64,000 nucleotides of DNA from Methylumidiphilus sp963753955 (lineage in GTDB: Bacteria > Pseudomonadota > Gammaproteobacteria > Methylococcales > Methylococcaceae), in assembly GCA_963753955.1 (NCBI GenBank), contig CAVWEM010000008.1:310001-374000 (forward strand), read 5' to 3'. A model generated the notes under the pieces. The model was not told the DNA's origin. It saw only the letters and a list, made by a program, of their open reading frames with translations, and did not search any database. The position numbers and the translations under genes are program-made. Shown here one piece after another: positions 27,902 through 37,338 of this stretch; position 1 is the first letter of the stretch, and each line of letters begins with the position of its first letter.

Positions 27902-28869
27902 AACCTACAATCCAGGCCCAACATTGGGCCTCGCTTGAGGAATCCAGCATGCTCTGGGGCATACGCGCCTTGGTGTGGGTTTATCGGGTGTTTGGGCGCT
28001 GGCTCTTCCGCCTGTTCCTGCGCCCGGTCGTCAGCTATTACTTCCTCGCAGGCCACCAAGCCCGGAACGCCTCCCGACAGTATTTGTGCCGCCTGGGCCG
28101 TTTTTTCCCGGAAACGGGTCTTTCCGGCGGGTGGCGGGAGAGCTACCGCCATTTCCTAATCTTCGGCGAGACGCTGCTGGACAAGATCATCGCGTGGACG
28201 GGGAACATCGACCCTGCCCAGGTCGATTTCCCCAACCGCCCGCTGCTGCTGGGTTTGCTGGAGGAAAAGCGGGGGGCGATGATCCTTTCTGGCCATGTCG
28301 GCAACCTGGAAATCTGCCAAGCCATCGCCAACCTGCGTGGCTACATCCACCTCAACATCTTGGTGCATACCAAACATGCCGAGAAATTCAACCGCCTGCT
28401 CGGTGTCAGCGCGGGTAGCGCCACGATCCAACTCATCCAGGTCACCGAGTTGAATCCGGGTATCGCCATCGCCTTGCAAGAAAAAATCGAACGCGGGGAG
28501 TTCTTGGTGATGGTGGGCGACAGGATCCCAGTCCAAGGGAGCCGCACCGTGCGGGCAAGCTTCCTCGGCGAGGATGCCGAATTTCCCCAGGGTCCTTATC
28601 TGCTCGCCTCGCTGCTGCGTTGCCCGGTGTATACCCTGTTTTGCTACCCGGTGGGCGGGCGCTACCAGATCCATCTGGAGCCCTTCGCCGAATCCATCCG
28701 CATCCCGCGTCCTGAGCCGCAACGGCGGCAGATGCTCGAAGCCTTGGCGCGACGCTACGCCGAACGGCTGGAAGCCCATTGCCATGCCGTTCCCTTCCAA
28801 TGGTTCAATTTCTATCCCTATTGGGCCAAGCCGGTGAGGGAAGATGAACCCGAGGCTGGGCAACCATGA
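27898..28869 (+). CDS. LpxL/HtrB-like lysophospholipid acyltransferase
   Basis: The product is 323 residues from the ATG at 27898. A hydrophobic N-terminal stretch (about 30-45) precedes the acyltransferase motif ILSGHVGNLEICQ, equivalent to the H-x4-D/E site of lipid A acyltransferases. VMVGDRIPVQGSRTV and FLGEDAEFPQGP form the later conserved block. It would acylate the glycosylated polyene or its lipid anchor at the inner membrane. Start overlaps the glycosyltransferase stop, and the end overlaps the thioesterase gene by 4 bases. Confidence 0.85.
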   Translation: MKPTIQAQHWASLEESSMLWGIRALVWVYRVFGRWLFRLFLRPVVSYYFLAGHQARNASRQYLCRLGRFFPETGLSGGWRESYRHFLIFGETLLDKIIAWTGNIDPAQVDFPNRPLLLGLLEEKRGAMILSGHVGNLEICQAIANLRGYIHLNILVHTKHAEKFNRLLGVSAGSATIQLIQVTELNPGIAIALQEKIERGEFLVMVGDRIPVQGSRTVRASFLGEDAEFPQGPYLLASLLRCPVYTLFCYPVGGRYQIHLEPFAESIRIPRPEPQRRQMLEALARRYAERLEAHCHAVPFQWFNFYPYWAKPVREDEPEAGQP

Positions 28870-29282
28870 TCTGCGCCGAGGTGCTGTTGGCGGTGCCTTT
28901 TTATGACGTGGATCTGCTCGGCATCGCCTGGCACGGACATTATTGCAAGTATTTCGAGCTGGCCCGCTGCGAAATGCTGGAGAAGATTGAATACGGCTAC
29001 ATGGCGATGAAGGCCAGCGGTTACGTCTGGCCGATTGTCGATTTGCAAGTGCGTTTTGTCCGCCCGGCGAGGTTCGGCCAACGCATCCGGGTGTCGGCCG
29101 AATTGGTGGAGCATGAATACCGCATGAAGATCAAATACCGCATAGCCGATGCCGAAACTGGCGAAACGCTGGCGAAGGGGCACACCATCCAGGCGGCGGT
29201 GGATGCAGCCACCGGGGAGATGAGCTACGCCTCCCCCGATGTCTTTCTCAGAAAGCTGGGGATCAAAGCCAATGCGCGTTAA
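28866..29282 (+). CDS. 4HBT-type acyl thioesterase (ApeK-like)
   Basis: The product is 138 residues. The hot-dog motif VPFYDVDLLGIAWHGHYCKYFE contains the catalytic Asp and the HGHY turn of the 4-hydroxybenzoyl-CoA thioesterase/YbgC group. It is probably an editing or release thioesterase that frees stalled carrier proteins. ATG overlaps the previous stop (ATGA), and the last 11 bases overlap the transporter gene. Confidence 0.85.
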   Translation: MICAEVLLAVPFYDVDLLGIAWHGHYCKYFELARCEMLEKIEYGYMAMKASGYVWPIVDLQVRFVRPARFGQRIRVSAELVEHEYRMKIKYRIADAETGETLAKGHTIQAAVDAATGEMSYASPDVFLRKLGIKANAR

Positions 29283-30255
29283 GCAATTCCTGAATCAGAG
29301 ATTCCTTAACCGAACCCTGGTCTTTCTGATTCCGCCCCTGGTTTGGCTGGGATGGTATTTCCTGCCCGACGCCCCGCCGTTTTGGGCTCTGGCCAAGCAT
29401 TGGCAGATCACGCTCACCATGGCCTTCGGCTCGTTCATCGGCGGGGCGACCAGCGAGGCCGGCGGTGCCGTGGCCTTCCCGGTGTTCACCAAAGTTCTCG
29501 CCATCCCGCCCGCGCACGCCAAACTGTTTTCCCTCGCCACCCAAAGCATCGGCATGGGTTCGGGGTTTTTGACCATACTCCTGTTGCGCATCCGCGTCGA
29601 ATGGCGCGCCGTGGCCTGGGTCGTCCTCGGCTCCGTGCCGATGCTGCCGGTGGGTTTTTCCCTGTCCGCCCTGCTGCCCGCCAGCGCGGTGCGGATAGTG
29701 TTCACCGTGGTCCAGTGCAGCTTCGCGCTGGCCCTGTGGTGGCACAACCTAGACCCGGAGCGCGACCGCAATGATGGCCTGACCCGCTTTGGCGGCTTGG
29801 AGAAGGCCGTCTTGCTGGTTTTCGGCATGGTCGGCGGCCTGGTCAGCGGCTTGTTGGGCAGCGGGCTTGAGATCATCGTCTTTTCAGTCTTGGTGCTGTG
29901 GTTTCGGATGTGCGAGAAGGCCGCGACGCCGACGGTCATCGTGATGATGGTGCTGACTTCCTGGTCGGGATTCGCCATGGTCGAAAGCGCCGGGCTGTTT
30001 GTCCCGCCAGTGAGCGACTACTGGCTGGCTGCCATTCCCATCGTGGTGGTGGGAGCGCCTTTGGGCGTGTATGTTTGCTCGCGCATGTCCAGGATGCTCG
30101 TGGTGAGAACCTTGATCGTGTTGATCCTGGCGGAGTTAGCTTCCTCCCTCGCGCTGATACCGTTGAGCCGGGAAATCGCTGTCGGCGCAGCCGCGCTGTT
30201 CCTGGTGTTTTCTTGTGTGTATTATCTGATGTACCGTTCGCGGCGGTATGTGTGA
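29272..30255 (+). CDS. TauE/SafE-family membrane transporter
   Basis: The product is 327 residues from the ATG at 29272. About eight hydrophobic segments are visible. The repeated glycine-rich half-sites FGSFIGGATSEAGGAVAFP and FGMVGGLVSGLLGSGLEII are characteristic of the TauE/SafE sulfite or organic-anion exporter fold. Its gene overlaps the thioesterase gene, so it belongs to the polyene operon. It could export a biosynthetic by-product or supply an anion for the flavoproteins; both are inference. Confidence 0.8.
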   Translation: MRVKQFLNQRFLNRTLVFLIPPLVWLGWYFLPDAPPFWALAKHWQITLTMAFGSFIGGATSEAGGAVAFPVFTKVLAIPPAHAKLFSLATQSIGMGSGFLTILLLRIRVEWRAVAWVVLGSVPMLPVGFSLSALLPASAVRIVFTVVQCSFALALWWHNLDPERDRNDGLTRFGGLEKAVLLVFGMVGGLVSGLLGSGLEIIVFSVLVLWFRMCEKAATPTVIVMMVLTSWSGFAMVESAGLFVPPVSDYWLAAIPIVVVGAPLGVYVCSRMSRMLVVRTLIVLILAELASSLALIPLSREIAVGAAALFLVFSCVYYLMYRSRRYV

Positions 30256-30294
30256 GCGGACGGCCAACTGATCCCTGATTTAGGAGTTAAGACA

Positions 30295-30861
30295 ATGCTT
30301 AGAAAAGCCAGCTTATTTTTCGCCGTTCTTATCCCGCTTCTCCTTGGGGCTTGCAACAGGCAGATCAAACCTACCGAGCTTGCCCCAGGCATACAGCCCG
30401 GACAGCTTTACTATACCCAGTTCAACCTGTTCCAAGAAAACAACAATTACCGCACCACCAATTACCGCAAGGGGGGGTTGATTCCCATCAACACACCGGT
30501 CTACCTGGTGTCCATCGGCAGCAAAAAGGCCGAACTCAAACTGGCTGACGGTGGCCAGCCTCTCACCCTCGAAAGCGTCCCCAAGCACACCAATAATGAA
30601 GACATGCAAACGGCCTTCAAGAAGACCGTCGCGCCGACCAAGGTCAATCTTGGCGTGTTTTCCAAGCTCGAACAGGAAGGCATCCAAGCCGCGCAAGCGA
30701 AGAAGGGCATGGGCAAGAAGGCCGTGATCGCAGCCATCGGCTTTCCGCCGCAGATCGAAACCCCGAACCTGGACTCCAACGCCTGGACCTACTGGTCCAA
30801 CCGCTGGAACCGATTCATCGTCCATTTCAAAAACGACAAGGTGGAAAAGATTGTCGACTAA
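30295..30861 (+). CDS. Polyene-operon lipoprotein
   Basis: The product is 188 residues. A lipobox LLLGAC places the lipidated Cys at residue 20, after a hydrophobic signal. The C-terminal part (KAVIAAIGFPPQ ... WTYWSNRWNRFIVHF) resembles the SmpA/BLIP-type repeat with a conserved Trp-Tyr-Trp. An AGGAGT site precedes the ATG. Likely an outer- or inner-membrane accessory protein; exact role unknown. The end overlaps the TTG start of the next gene. Confidence 0.7.
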   Translation: MLRKASLFFAVLIPLLLGACNRQIKPTELAPGIQPGQLYYTQFNLFQENNNYRTTNYRKGGLIPINTPVYLVSIGSKKAELKLADGGQPLTLESVPKHTNNEDMQTAFKKTVAPTKVNLGVFSKLEQEGIQAAQAKKGMGKKAVIAAIGFPPQIETPNLDSNAWTYWSNRWNRFIVHFKNDKVEKIVD

Positions 30862-32167
30862 ATCCGCGATCCCCAACCAGTGTGAAGTTTTGGTCATCGG
30901 GGGTGGCCCCGCCGGTTCCAGCGTAGCGGCCTTGCTGGCCAAGCAGGGCGTGGACGTGGTGCTGCTGGAAAAAGCCTTGCATCCCCGCCCCCAGGTCGGC
31001 GAGAGCCTGATCCCGCATGTTTGGAAATACGCCGACCAGACCGGCGTCTCGCCCCTGATCGAACAGGAGGGTTTCGTCGCCAAAGCCGGCGGGATCGCGG
31101 TTTGGAACGGCAAGATCCACCGCATCGCCTTCGCCGAATTCGGCTTCACCCGCCCCGCCCTCCATGTTGAGCGGGATGTTTTCGACGAGCTGCTGCTGAA
31201 ACACGCCGAAAGCTTGGGCGCGGGAATTTTCCAACAGGTCGCCGTGCGCGAAGCCTGGCTAGGCTCGGACTTCCCGACTGTGCGTTATGTGGATAGGCGT
31301 GGGGACGGCGCGGCTGAGGGGAGCATAGCCTGCCGCTTCGTGGTCGATGCCAGCGGGCCGTCCGCTGTCCTCGCCGGGCAATTCAAATCCAAGCGGCTGG
31401 TTGATTCGCGCATGAGGTTCCTGTCCTTGTGGGGCTATTTCAAGGACTCCCGCTTTGTCGCCGCCGACGGGCGCAGCCATCCGGCGGCGGCCATCAGCAC
31501 AATCCGGCCCGTCACCTTCGTCACCTCCTTCGAGGACGGTTGGATCTGGCATATCGCCTTGCGCAAGACGACCAGCGTGGGCCTGGTCATCAACACCGAC
31601 CGCGCCCGCGCCATGGACAAGGCCGGACGCGAGCGGTTTTTCCTGGACACATTAAGAAACGCACCTTACCTCGACCGCCTGCTGGCGAATGCCGAGTATG
31701 AGGAAGGTTCCTTCTACGAAAGGCCGGATTATTCCTATTACTCCACCCGGATCTGCGGGGAGAATTTCTATTGCATCGGCGACGCGGCCTCCTTCGTCGA
31801 TCCCATTTATTCCCACGGTGTGCTGAACGCTTTTTACAACGCCTCGATGACGGCGCTGGCGGTGGTCGAATCCCTGAAAGACCCGGCCCGCCGCGCCCGC
31901 CATGCCCAGCTTTGCGAGAACCGCATGCGGCAGTTTTACGGGTTTTCGCGCTCGCTGGCGTTGGGGGAGTTCGGCGGCGATGGCGTGGACGCGGAATTGG
32001 TGCGGCGCTTCATGCGCCAAGTGCCGAAGGTGGAACTGGAATTGATGCTCGCCGCCTCGTCCATTTCCGACCGTTCGGAGAATTTCCATCAGTTGGTGCG
32101 GGAAGCAGGGCTGACCCTTGATCCCGCCCGCGCCGGGGCACATTTCATGGAGGAGTTGGTGCTTTAA
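30851..32167 (+). CDS. FAD-dependent halogenase-like oxidoreductase
   Basis: The product is 438 residues from the TTG at 30851, 11 bases inside the end of the lipoprotein gene; no ATG lies near the dinucleotide-binding motif. FAD site GGGPAGSS is at residues 17-24, followed by VGESLIPH. Lys78 in FVAKAGG matches the catalytic Lys position of flavin halogenases. The W-x-W-x-I-P motif is GWIWHIAL, with Ala in place of Pro. F-x-x-P-x-x-S-x-G appears as FVDPIYSHG. The changed W-motif may mean a different substrate or a non-halogenating oxidase. Last gene of the first polyene block. Confidence 0.75.
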   Translation: MSTKSAIPNQCEVLVIGGGPAGSSVAALLAKQGVDVVLLEKALHPRPQVGESLIPHVWKYADQTGVSPLIEQEGFVAKAGGIAVWNGKIHRIAFAEFGFTRPALHVERDVFDELLLKHAESLGAGIFQQVAVREAWLGSDFPTVRYVDRRGDGAAEGSIACRFVVDASGPSAVLAGQFKSKRLVDSRMRFLSLWGYFKDSRFVAADGRSHPAAAISTIRPVTFVTSFEDGWIWHIALRKTTSVGLVINTDRARAMDKAGRERFFLDTLRNAPYLDRLLANAEYEEGSFYERPDYSYYSTRICGENFYCIGDAASFVDPIYSHGVLNAFYNASMTALAVVESLKDPARRARHAQLCENRMRQFYGFSRSLALGEFGGDGVDAELVRRFMRQVPKVELELMLAASSISDRSENFHQLVREAGLTLDPARAGAHFMEELVL

Positions 32168-32465
32168 TGCAAGGTATTTGACCTTTGTAACAAAGCCGCT
32201 TCGCCTTTGGCCACACCTCTTGCCTCGCCCTGCCTTTGCCATTCCTCCGTCCACTCGACCACGCTTGACAAAGCCGTTCGCCGTCATATCCTCAACCGAC
32301 TCCAGCCCAAGGCCAGCCATCCGGGCATTCTCCACCGTCCGCCGGTAGTGACTTATCCTCCGTAATGGACTCAGAGAGTTTGTGCCACAAAAATCAACTC
32401 ACCTTGGCCTTTTGGTACGTTGATTCCGTAGACAAGTTTTGGGGTTCGTCCAATCTTGGAGCCCC
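32168..32465. other. Intergenic region between convergent genes
   Basis: About 300 bases between the convergent flavoprotein and glycogen phosphorylase genes. No RNA gene, repeat of the families seen elsewhere, or clear terminator was found. The reverse strand is open across 32168-32335, but I recognise no protein family there; it may be a gene remnant. Confidence 0.4.
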
Positions 32466-34994
32466 CTATTGCAGGAACCCATCCCTGACCTCATCCTGGG
32501 TGACGAGCCTGATCGGTGTCGGCGGTATCTTCCAGAGGGTTTCCGCGTATTGGCGAATGCTTCGGTCCGAGGAGAATTTTCCAGCGCGGGCGGCGTTCAG
32601 GATCGACATGCGGGTCCAGTGCTCCTGATCCCCATAGGCTTGGTCGACTTGCGCTTGGCATTCGACGTAGGACGCAAAATCGGCGAGCACCATGTAAGGA
32701 TCATGATAGAGCAGGCCATCGATGAGCGGCCTAAACAGTTCCGTGTCCCCTCGGGAAAAATATCCATTGCGCACCAGGTCGAGGACCTCGCGCAACTCGG
32801 GTTGGGTGTGGTAGCACTCGATGGGCTGGTAGCCCTGGCTCTTGAGCGCCGCCACTTCCTCGGTGGCCAACCCGAAGAGGAAGAAATTCTCCGGGCCCAC
32901 CTCCTCCCGGATCTCGATGTTCGCGCCGTCCAGCGTGCCGATCGTCAATGCGCCGTTCATCGAGAATTTCATGTTGCCCGTGCCCGAGGCTTCCTTGCCG
33001 GCGGTCGAAATCTGTTCGGATAGTTCAGCGGCCGGGTAGACCCTCTGACCGTTAGTGACATTGTAATTCGGAACGAAGACGACTTTGAGGACATCCCGGA
33101 CATCCGGATCCCGGTTGACGATTTCCCCCACAGCAGTGATCAGCCGGATGATCAGTTTCGCCATGTGGTAGCTTGGCGCCGCCTTCCCGCCAAAAATGAA
33201 GGTGCGCGGACGGATCTGAAAGTTGGAATTGCTCTTTAGCTTATGGTAAAGCGCGATGACATGCAGGATGTTGAGGTGCTGGCGCTTATACTCGTGGATG
33301 CGCTTGACCTGGATGTCGAACAGGGAGTCCGGGTCTGCCGCAATGCCGGTCTGCTTCAGGACGTGCGCTGCGAAGTCGACCTTGTTCGCGCGCTTCACGG
33401 CCCGCCACTGCTCGCGAAACACCGGATCCTCGGCGAAGGGTTCCAAGTCCCCGATCTGCTCAAGATCCTTGATCCAATCACTTCCGATCGCTCCAGAGAT
33501 CAAGCCCGATAGCCTCGGGTTGCTCAACACCAGCCAGCGACGGGGGGTGACCCCGTTGGTCTTGTTGCTGAATTTATCGGGCCAGAGGTCATGGAAGTCC
33601 TTCAACACGTCCTGTTTCAACAATTCGGAGTGCAATTCGGCCACACCGTTGATGGCGTAGCTTCCGGCGCAGGCCAGATGGGCCATGCGGACGTAGCGCT
33701 CTCCCTGCTCATCAATGAGGGACATCCGGGCGATGCGATCATCGTCGCCCAGGAATCGCATTCGTACTTCGTCCAGAAATCCGGCGTTGATCTCATAGAT
33801 GATTTCGAGGTGCCGGGGCAGTTCGGCGGCGAACATGCCGAGCGGCCATCTTTCCAGAGCCTCCGGCAATAGGGTATGGTTGGTGTAGGCAAAAGTCCGT
33901 CGGGTGATGGCCCAGGCTTCCTCCCAGCCGAGGCCATTCTCGTCGACCAAGAGGCGCATCAATTCCGCAACGGCGATGCAGGGATGGGTATCATTGAGCT
34001 GAATCGTGAATTTTTCGTGGAAGCGTTCCAGTGGAATCTTTTGCACCCGCATGATTCGCAGCATGTCCCGCAACGAGCAGGACACGAAAAAGAACTGCTG
34101 CTCCAGACGCAGCGTCCGGCCCTGGATTTGCTCGTCATTGGGATAGAGGACTTTCGTCAGGTTCTCGGAAGCGACCTTCTGGTTGACGGCGCCATAGTAA
34201 TCTCCGCGATTGAAGATCTCGAAATCGAAGGACTCGGGTGCCTCAGCGCGCCACAGCCGCAAGGTGTTCGCGGTATTGTTGCGATAGCCGAGGATCGGTG
34301 TGTCGTAGGGTACGCCCAAAACAACCTTGGCGGGTATCCATCGAGTCCGTTGCCGCCCGGTTTCGTCGGCGTAGCGTTCCGTGCGTCCGCCGAATCCAAC
34401 TTCGACCGCCCATTCAGGCCGCGGGATCTCCCAGGGGTTGCCGAAGCGCAGCCACTTGTCGGTCTTTTCCATCTGCCAGCCATCGACGATGTGCTGGTCG
34501 AAAATTCCGAACTCGTAACGGATGCCGTAGCCGAGAGAGGGGATCTCCAGAGTGGCCATGGAATCGAGAAAGCAGGCCGCCAAGCGGCCCAGACCACCGT
34601 TCCCCAGCCCCGGCTCCTCTTCTTCCGCCAACAGTTCCTCGAATTTCAGCCCGAGTTCGCCGACGGCCTCTCTTACCTCGTCGTAAATGCCGAGATTGAC
34701 CAGATTGTTTCCCAAGTGGGGTCCCATCAGATACTCGGCAGACAGGTACGCCACCGTGCGCGAGCCCTGGGCTGTGTAGGCGGCAGCCGTGCTGACCCAG
34801 CGGTGCAGTATCCGATCCCGCACCACGTAGGCGAGCGCTAGATAGTAATCCTTCTTGCTGGCGAGCGCCGGGAATTTGCCCTGCACGTAGAATAGATTGT
34901 CCCAGAACGCCCGCTTGATCGATTCCTTGCTGAAGCTGGTTCGATAATCCTCAAGGGGTGTCTCCAGGTTTGAGCCTACAGGTCGTTTAGCCAT
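32466..34994 (-). CDS. glgP: Glycogen/alpha-glucan phosphorylase
   Basis: The product is 842 residues from the ATG at 34994, which has a GAGG site; the frame extends further upstream without start support. Typical motifs are AYLSAEYLMGPHLGNN, EEEEPGLGNGGLGRLAACF, IQLNDTHPCIAVAELMR and DIQVKRIHEYKRQHLN. The pyridoxal-phosphate Lys lies in EASGTGNMKFSMNGALTIG in the last third. The enzyme releases glucose 1-phosphate from glycogen. It is transcribed toward the polyene operon and has no glycogen genes beside it, so it seems to be an independent unit. Confidence 0.97.
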   Translation of the reverse strand: MAKRPVGSNLETPLEDYRTSFSKESIKRAFWDNLFYVQGKFPALASKKDYYLALAYVVRDRILHRWVSTAAAYTAQGSRTVAYLSAEYLMGPHLGNNLVNLGIYDEVREAVGELGLKFEELLAEEEEPGLGNGGLGRLAACFLDSMATLEIPSLGYGIRYEFGIFDQHIVDGWQMEKTDKWLRFGNPWEIPRPEWAVEVGFGGRTERYADETGRQRTRWIPAKVVLGVPYDTPILGYRNNTANTLRLWRAEAPESFDFEIFNRGDYYGAVNQKVASENLTKVLYPNDEQIQGRTLRLEQQFFFVSCSLRDMLRIMRVQKIPLERFHEKFTIQLNDTHPCIAVAELMRLLVDENGLGWEEAWAITRRTFAYTNHTLLPEALERWPLGMFAAELPRHLEIIYEINAGFLDEVRMRFLGDDDRIARMSLIDEQGERYVRMAHLACAGSYAINGVAELHSELLKQDVLKDFHDLWPDKFSNKTNGVTPRRWLVLSNPRLSGLISGAIGSDWIKDLEQIGDLEPFAEDPVFREQWRAVKRANKVDFAAHVLKQTGIAADPDSLFDIQVKRIHEYKRQHLNILHVIALYHKLKSNSNFQIRPRTFIFGGKAAPSYHMAKLIIRLITAVGEIVNRDPDVRDVLKVVFVPNYNVTNGQRVYPAAELSEQISTAGKEASGTGNMKFSMNGALTIGTLDGANIEIREEVGPENFFLFGLATEEVAALKSQGYQPIECYHTQPELREVLDLVRNGYFSRGDTELFRPLIDGLLYHDPYMVLADFASYVECQAQVDQAYGDQEHWTRMSILNAARAGKFSSDRSIRQYAETLWKIPPTPIRLVTQDEVRDGFLQ

Positions 34995-35337
34995 GGTCGC
35001 CTCGCTGGTTTGTGGGGGTGCTGCCAATGTATGGAAGCAAGTTCCGTGCTTGCTGGAGGCTTGCCCAGGCGATTTTTGGGCTTCCCGCAAAGCCCTTTTA
35101 AATCAATTGGCTTTATACTTATTTGCGGCGAGCTGTGCCTTGATGCCGGGCTCCACGGAAAACAGACGCAATGGCTTGCACCAAAGCAGGGGCGGTGCCT
35201 CCACGCTGGGGCTGGAAGGTTATGAAATGGACGTATGGAAGGGTCATCGCCTCCACCGAGGCATATTGCAGGCCGTCCAGCCGAAACCGCCGTTTTCGTC
35301 AATCTGGCATCCATCTTGGGGTTTCCAACTGACGGGC
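34995..35337. other. Intergenic region, no gene seen
   Basis: These 343 bases between glgP and the transglutaminase gene (both leftward) contain no supported ORF. A GGGCTT/AAAGCCC hairpin followed by TTTT lies at about 35083-35105 on the plus strand, but no plus-strand gene ends there. The region should carry the glgP promoter. Confidence 0.45.
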
Positions 35338-36189
35338 TTATGGCTGGCCGCAGCCGGGAACTTTGAGCGCTCGCAAGACTTGCGCACGGGGTATCTCCTC
35401 GGCCCATATCTCGAACTTTTCCAGGCGGTGTTTTCCAAAGGTCGTCGTCAGGGCCACATCGGCCGCATCCCGGCCCCGCGCCATCAATATGCGCCCCACG
35501 CGAGGCGTGTTGTTGCGGGCATCGAAGGTATGCCATTGCCCGCCTAAAAAAACCTCGAACCAGGCGCTGAAATCCATGGGCGGCACGAGCGGCACCTGGA
35601 TATCGCCGAGATACCCGGTGGCGTAGCGGGCGGGAATGCCCATGCAGCGGCAGAACGTGATGGCGAGGTGTGTGTAGTCCCGGCACACGCCTCTTTGGTC
35701 ACGGAAGGTGTCGTAGGCCGTGCGGTCGCAACGGGCGGATTCGTGCGCAAAGGTGATGTGCTGGTGTACCCAGTCACAGATGGCCTGCACACGTCCCCAG
35801 CCTGTCGGCCCGCGCCCGAAAAGATCCCAGGCAATGTCCGACAGCTTTTCGATTTCGCAATAGCGGCTGCCCAATAGGTAAAGCAGCGTATCGGTAGGCA
35901 GTCCATGGACTGTGTGCTGCCGGGCATCCGGGGTCAGGATATCCGGCAAGCCGCCATCGACCATGATGGCATCGTTTCTCAGGTGCAATCGTCCGCCGGG
36001 GCAGAAGGCGCGCGCGCATTGGTTCCCGTAGGCATCGATGAAATCCTCGATGACCATGGGCGGATCGCTGGTCAGCCGCTCGGGCGCCATCAAGAAGGAT
36101 GACCGGCTCGGATGCGTGTAAAGCATCATGATGATTTCGGTAGGCTGGGGAAAAGAATAGGCGATATCAAAGCCGATACGGATGAACAT
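35338..36189 (-). CDS. Transglutaminase-like protease family protein (Anbu-associated type)
   Basis: The product is 283 residues from the ATG at 36189, preceded by AGGAG. The Cys-containing transglutaminase motif is RGVCRDYTHLAITFCRCMGI (Cys169), followed by IPARYATGYLGD. The position of the catalytic His in the usual H-A-W-x-E motif reads DFSAWFEVFL, with Ser in place of His, while WHTFDARN keeps the Asp region. Proteins of this group are encoded beside Anbu peptidases. The gene is divergent from the Anbu gene 305 bases away, so they may share regulation. Whether it is catalytically active with the altered site is open. Confidence 0.8.
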   Translation of the reverse strand: MFIRIGFDIAYSFPQPTEIIMMLYTHPSRSSFLMAPERLTSDPPMVIEDFIDAYGNQCARAFCPGGRLHLRNDAIMVDGGLPDILTPDARQHTVHGLPTDTLLYLLGSRYCEIEKLSDIAWDLFGRGPTGWGRVQAICDWVHQHITFAHESARCDRTAYDTFRDQRGVCRDYTHLAITFCRCMGIPARYATGYLGDIQVPLVPPMDFSAWFEVFLGGQWHTFDARNNTPRVGRILMARGRDAADVALTTTFGKHRLEKFEIWAEEIPRAQVLRALKVPGCGQP

Positions 36190-36493
36190 GGCGCTCCTGG
36201 TAGCTAGGGAAAAAAGTGATTTCGAAAATTCGAGACTCTCACAATAGCCGAATATTTTTCTCGGTTCATCAATATATTGCGCATCTTTCATCCGGGCGTC
36301 CGGGGTCGGGTGCAGATGGTTGTGTCATGTCGCCGGGCAAAATGTTAGTCTCGCGGGGGCTTGCATAGAGAACCTCCGAAGGTTTCCGCTATGCTTTGCC
36401 TCATGCGGGTTTGCGCCTAGCAGCCTACAATGTCCAATCACCACAAACGACGGGGACGTGTGTCCCGGTCAGCCAACGGATAAGGGGATCAAC
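36190..36493. promoter_or_regulatory. Divergent intergenic region (transglutaminase / Anbu)
   Basis: These 304 bases lie between two divergent and probably functionally linked genes and must carry both promoters. An A+T-rich stretch lies at about 36225-36290. No operator palindrome was convincing. Confidence 0.4.
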
Positions 36494-37228
36494 ATGACCT
36501 ACTGTGTCGGCATCCTGCTGGATGAGGGGATGGTCTTCGCCTCGGACTCCCGGACCAATGCCGGTTTGGATAACATCGCGAAGTTCTGCAAAATGACAGT
36601 GTTCGAACGCCCCGGCGACCGGGTGGCCGTGCTGTTGAGCTCGGGGAATCTCGCCGGGACGCAGGCCGTCATCAGTCTGCTGAAGCAGCGAGGAAAGACC
36701 GAAGGCGAGTCCCCCAACATTTGGAACGCCAAGACCCTGTTCGATGTCGCGGGTTTGGTGGCGGACGCCATGCGCGACATTGACCGCCGCGACGGACCGT
36801 ATTTGATCGAGAGCGGCGGATTCAACGCCTCCTTCATTCTAGGCGGGCAACTGCACGGCGAGCCAATGCGGCTTTTCCGGGTTTACTCTGAAGGCAATTT
36901 CATCGAGGCGGATGTAGGCACAACACCCTATTTCCAGACCGGAGAGGCAAAATACGGAAAGCCGATCATCGACCGCGTCATCACCCCCCGCACCAGCCTC
37001 GCCGATGCGGCCAAATGTGTGCTGGTTTCCTTCGATTCGACCATGCGCAGCAACTTGTCCGTCGGCATGCCTATCGACCTGGTTTGCTACCGGCGCGACA
37101 GCCTCAAAATCCAGATGCGTCGCCGCTTCGACGAGGGCGACGCCTATTTCAGCGCACTGGGCAGCCAATGGAGCGCGGGGGTTCGCGATGTGTTCAGCCG
37201 ACTGCCCGAGCCTGAACTGGAAACCTGA
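36494..37228 (+). CDS. Anbu-type proteasome-like peptidase
   Basis: The product is 244 residues. The N-terminus MTYCVGILLDEGMVFASDSR is characteristic of Anbu: after removal of Met, Thr becomes the N-terminal nucleophile. Asp18 in SDSRTNAG and a Lys near position 33 in FCKMTVFE complete the proteasome-type active site. Anbu proteins form proteasome-like rings or helical assemblies, and their substrates are not well defined. The gene has AAGGGG upstream and is divergent from a transglutaminase-like gene, a known genomic partner. Other usual partners (ATP-grasp and alpha-E proteins) are absent here. Confidence 0.9.
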   Translation: MTYCVGILLDEGMVFASDSRTNAGLDNIAKFCKMTVFERPGDRVAVLLSSGNLAGTQAVISLLKQRGKTEGESPNIWNAKTLFDVAGLVADAMRDIDRRDGPYLIESGGFNASFILGGQLHGEPMRLFRVYSEGNFIEADVGTTPYFQTGEAKYGKPIIDRVITPRTSLADAAKCVLVSFDSTMRSNLSVGMPIDLVCYRRDSLKIQMRRRFDEGDAYFSALGSQWSAGVRDVFSRLPEPELET

Positions 37229-37338
37229 TGACGCCGGTTTGCGGCTAACTTGGTGCAACGATCAAGACCATGGCCGTTCTATAAAACTTTACGTTCCATT
37301 GCTCCCTAAGCCCCGCAACCAACCCGGCAGGAGGTTTT

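Noticed and set aside
30851..32167. Geranylgeranyl reductase annotation
   Set aside because: The FAD fold is shared, but the Lys position and F-x-x-P-x-x-S-x-G motif fit halogenase-type proteins better; exact activity remains open.
35083..35105. Hairpin plus TTTT as a plus-strand terminator
   Set aside because: No plus-strand gene ends nearby; both neighbouring genes run on the minus strand.
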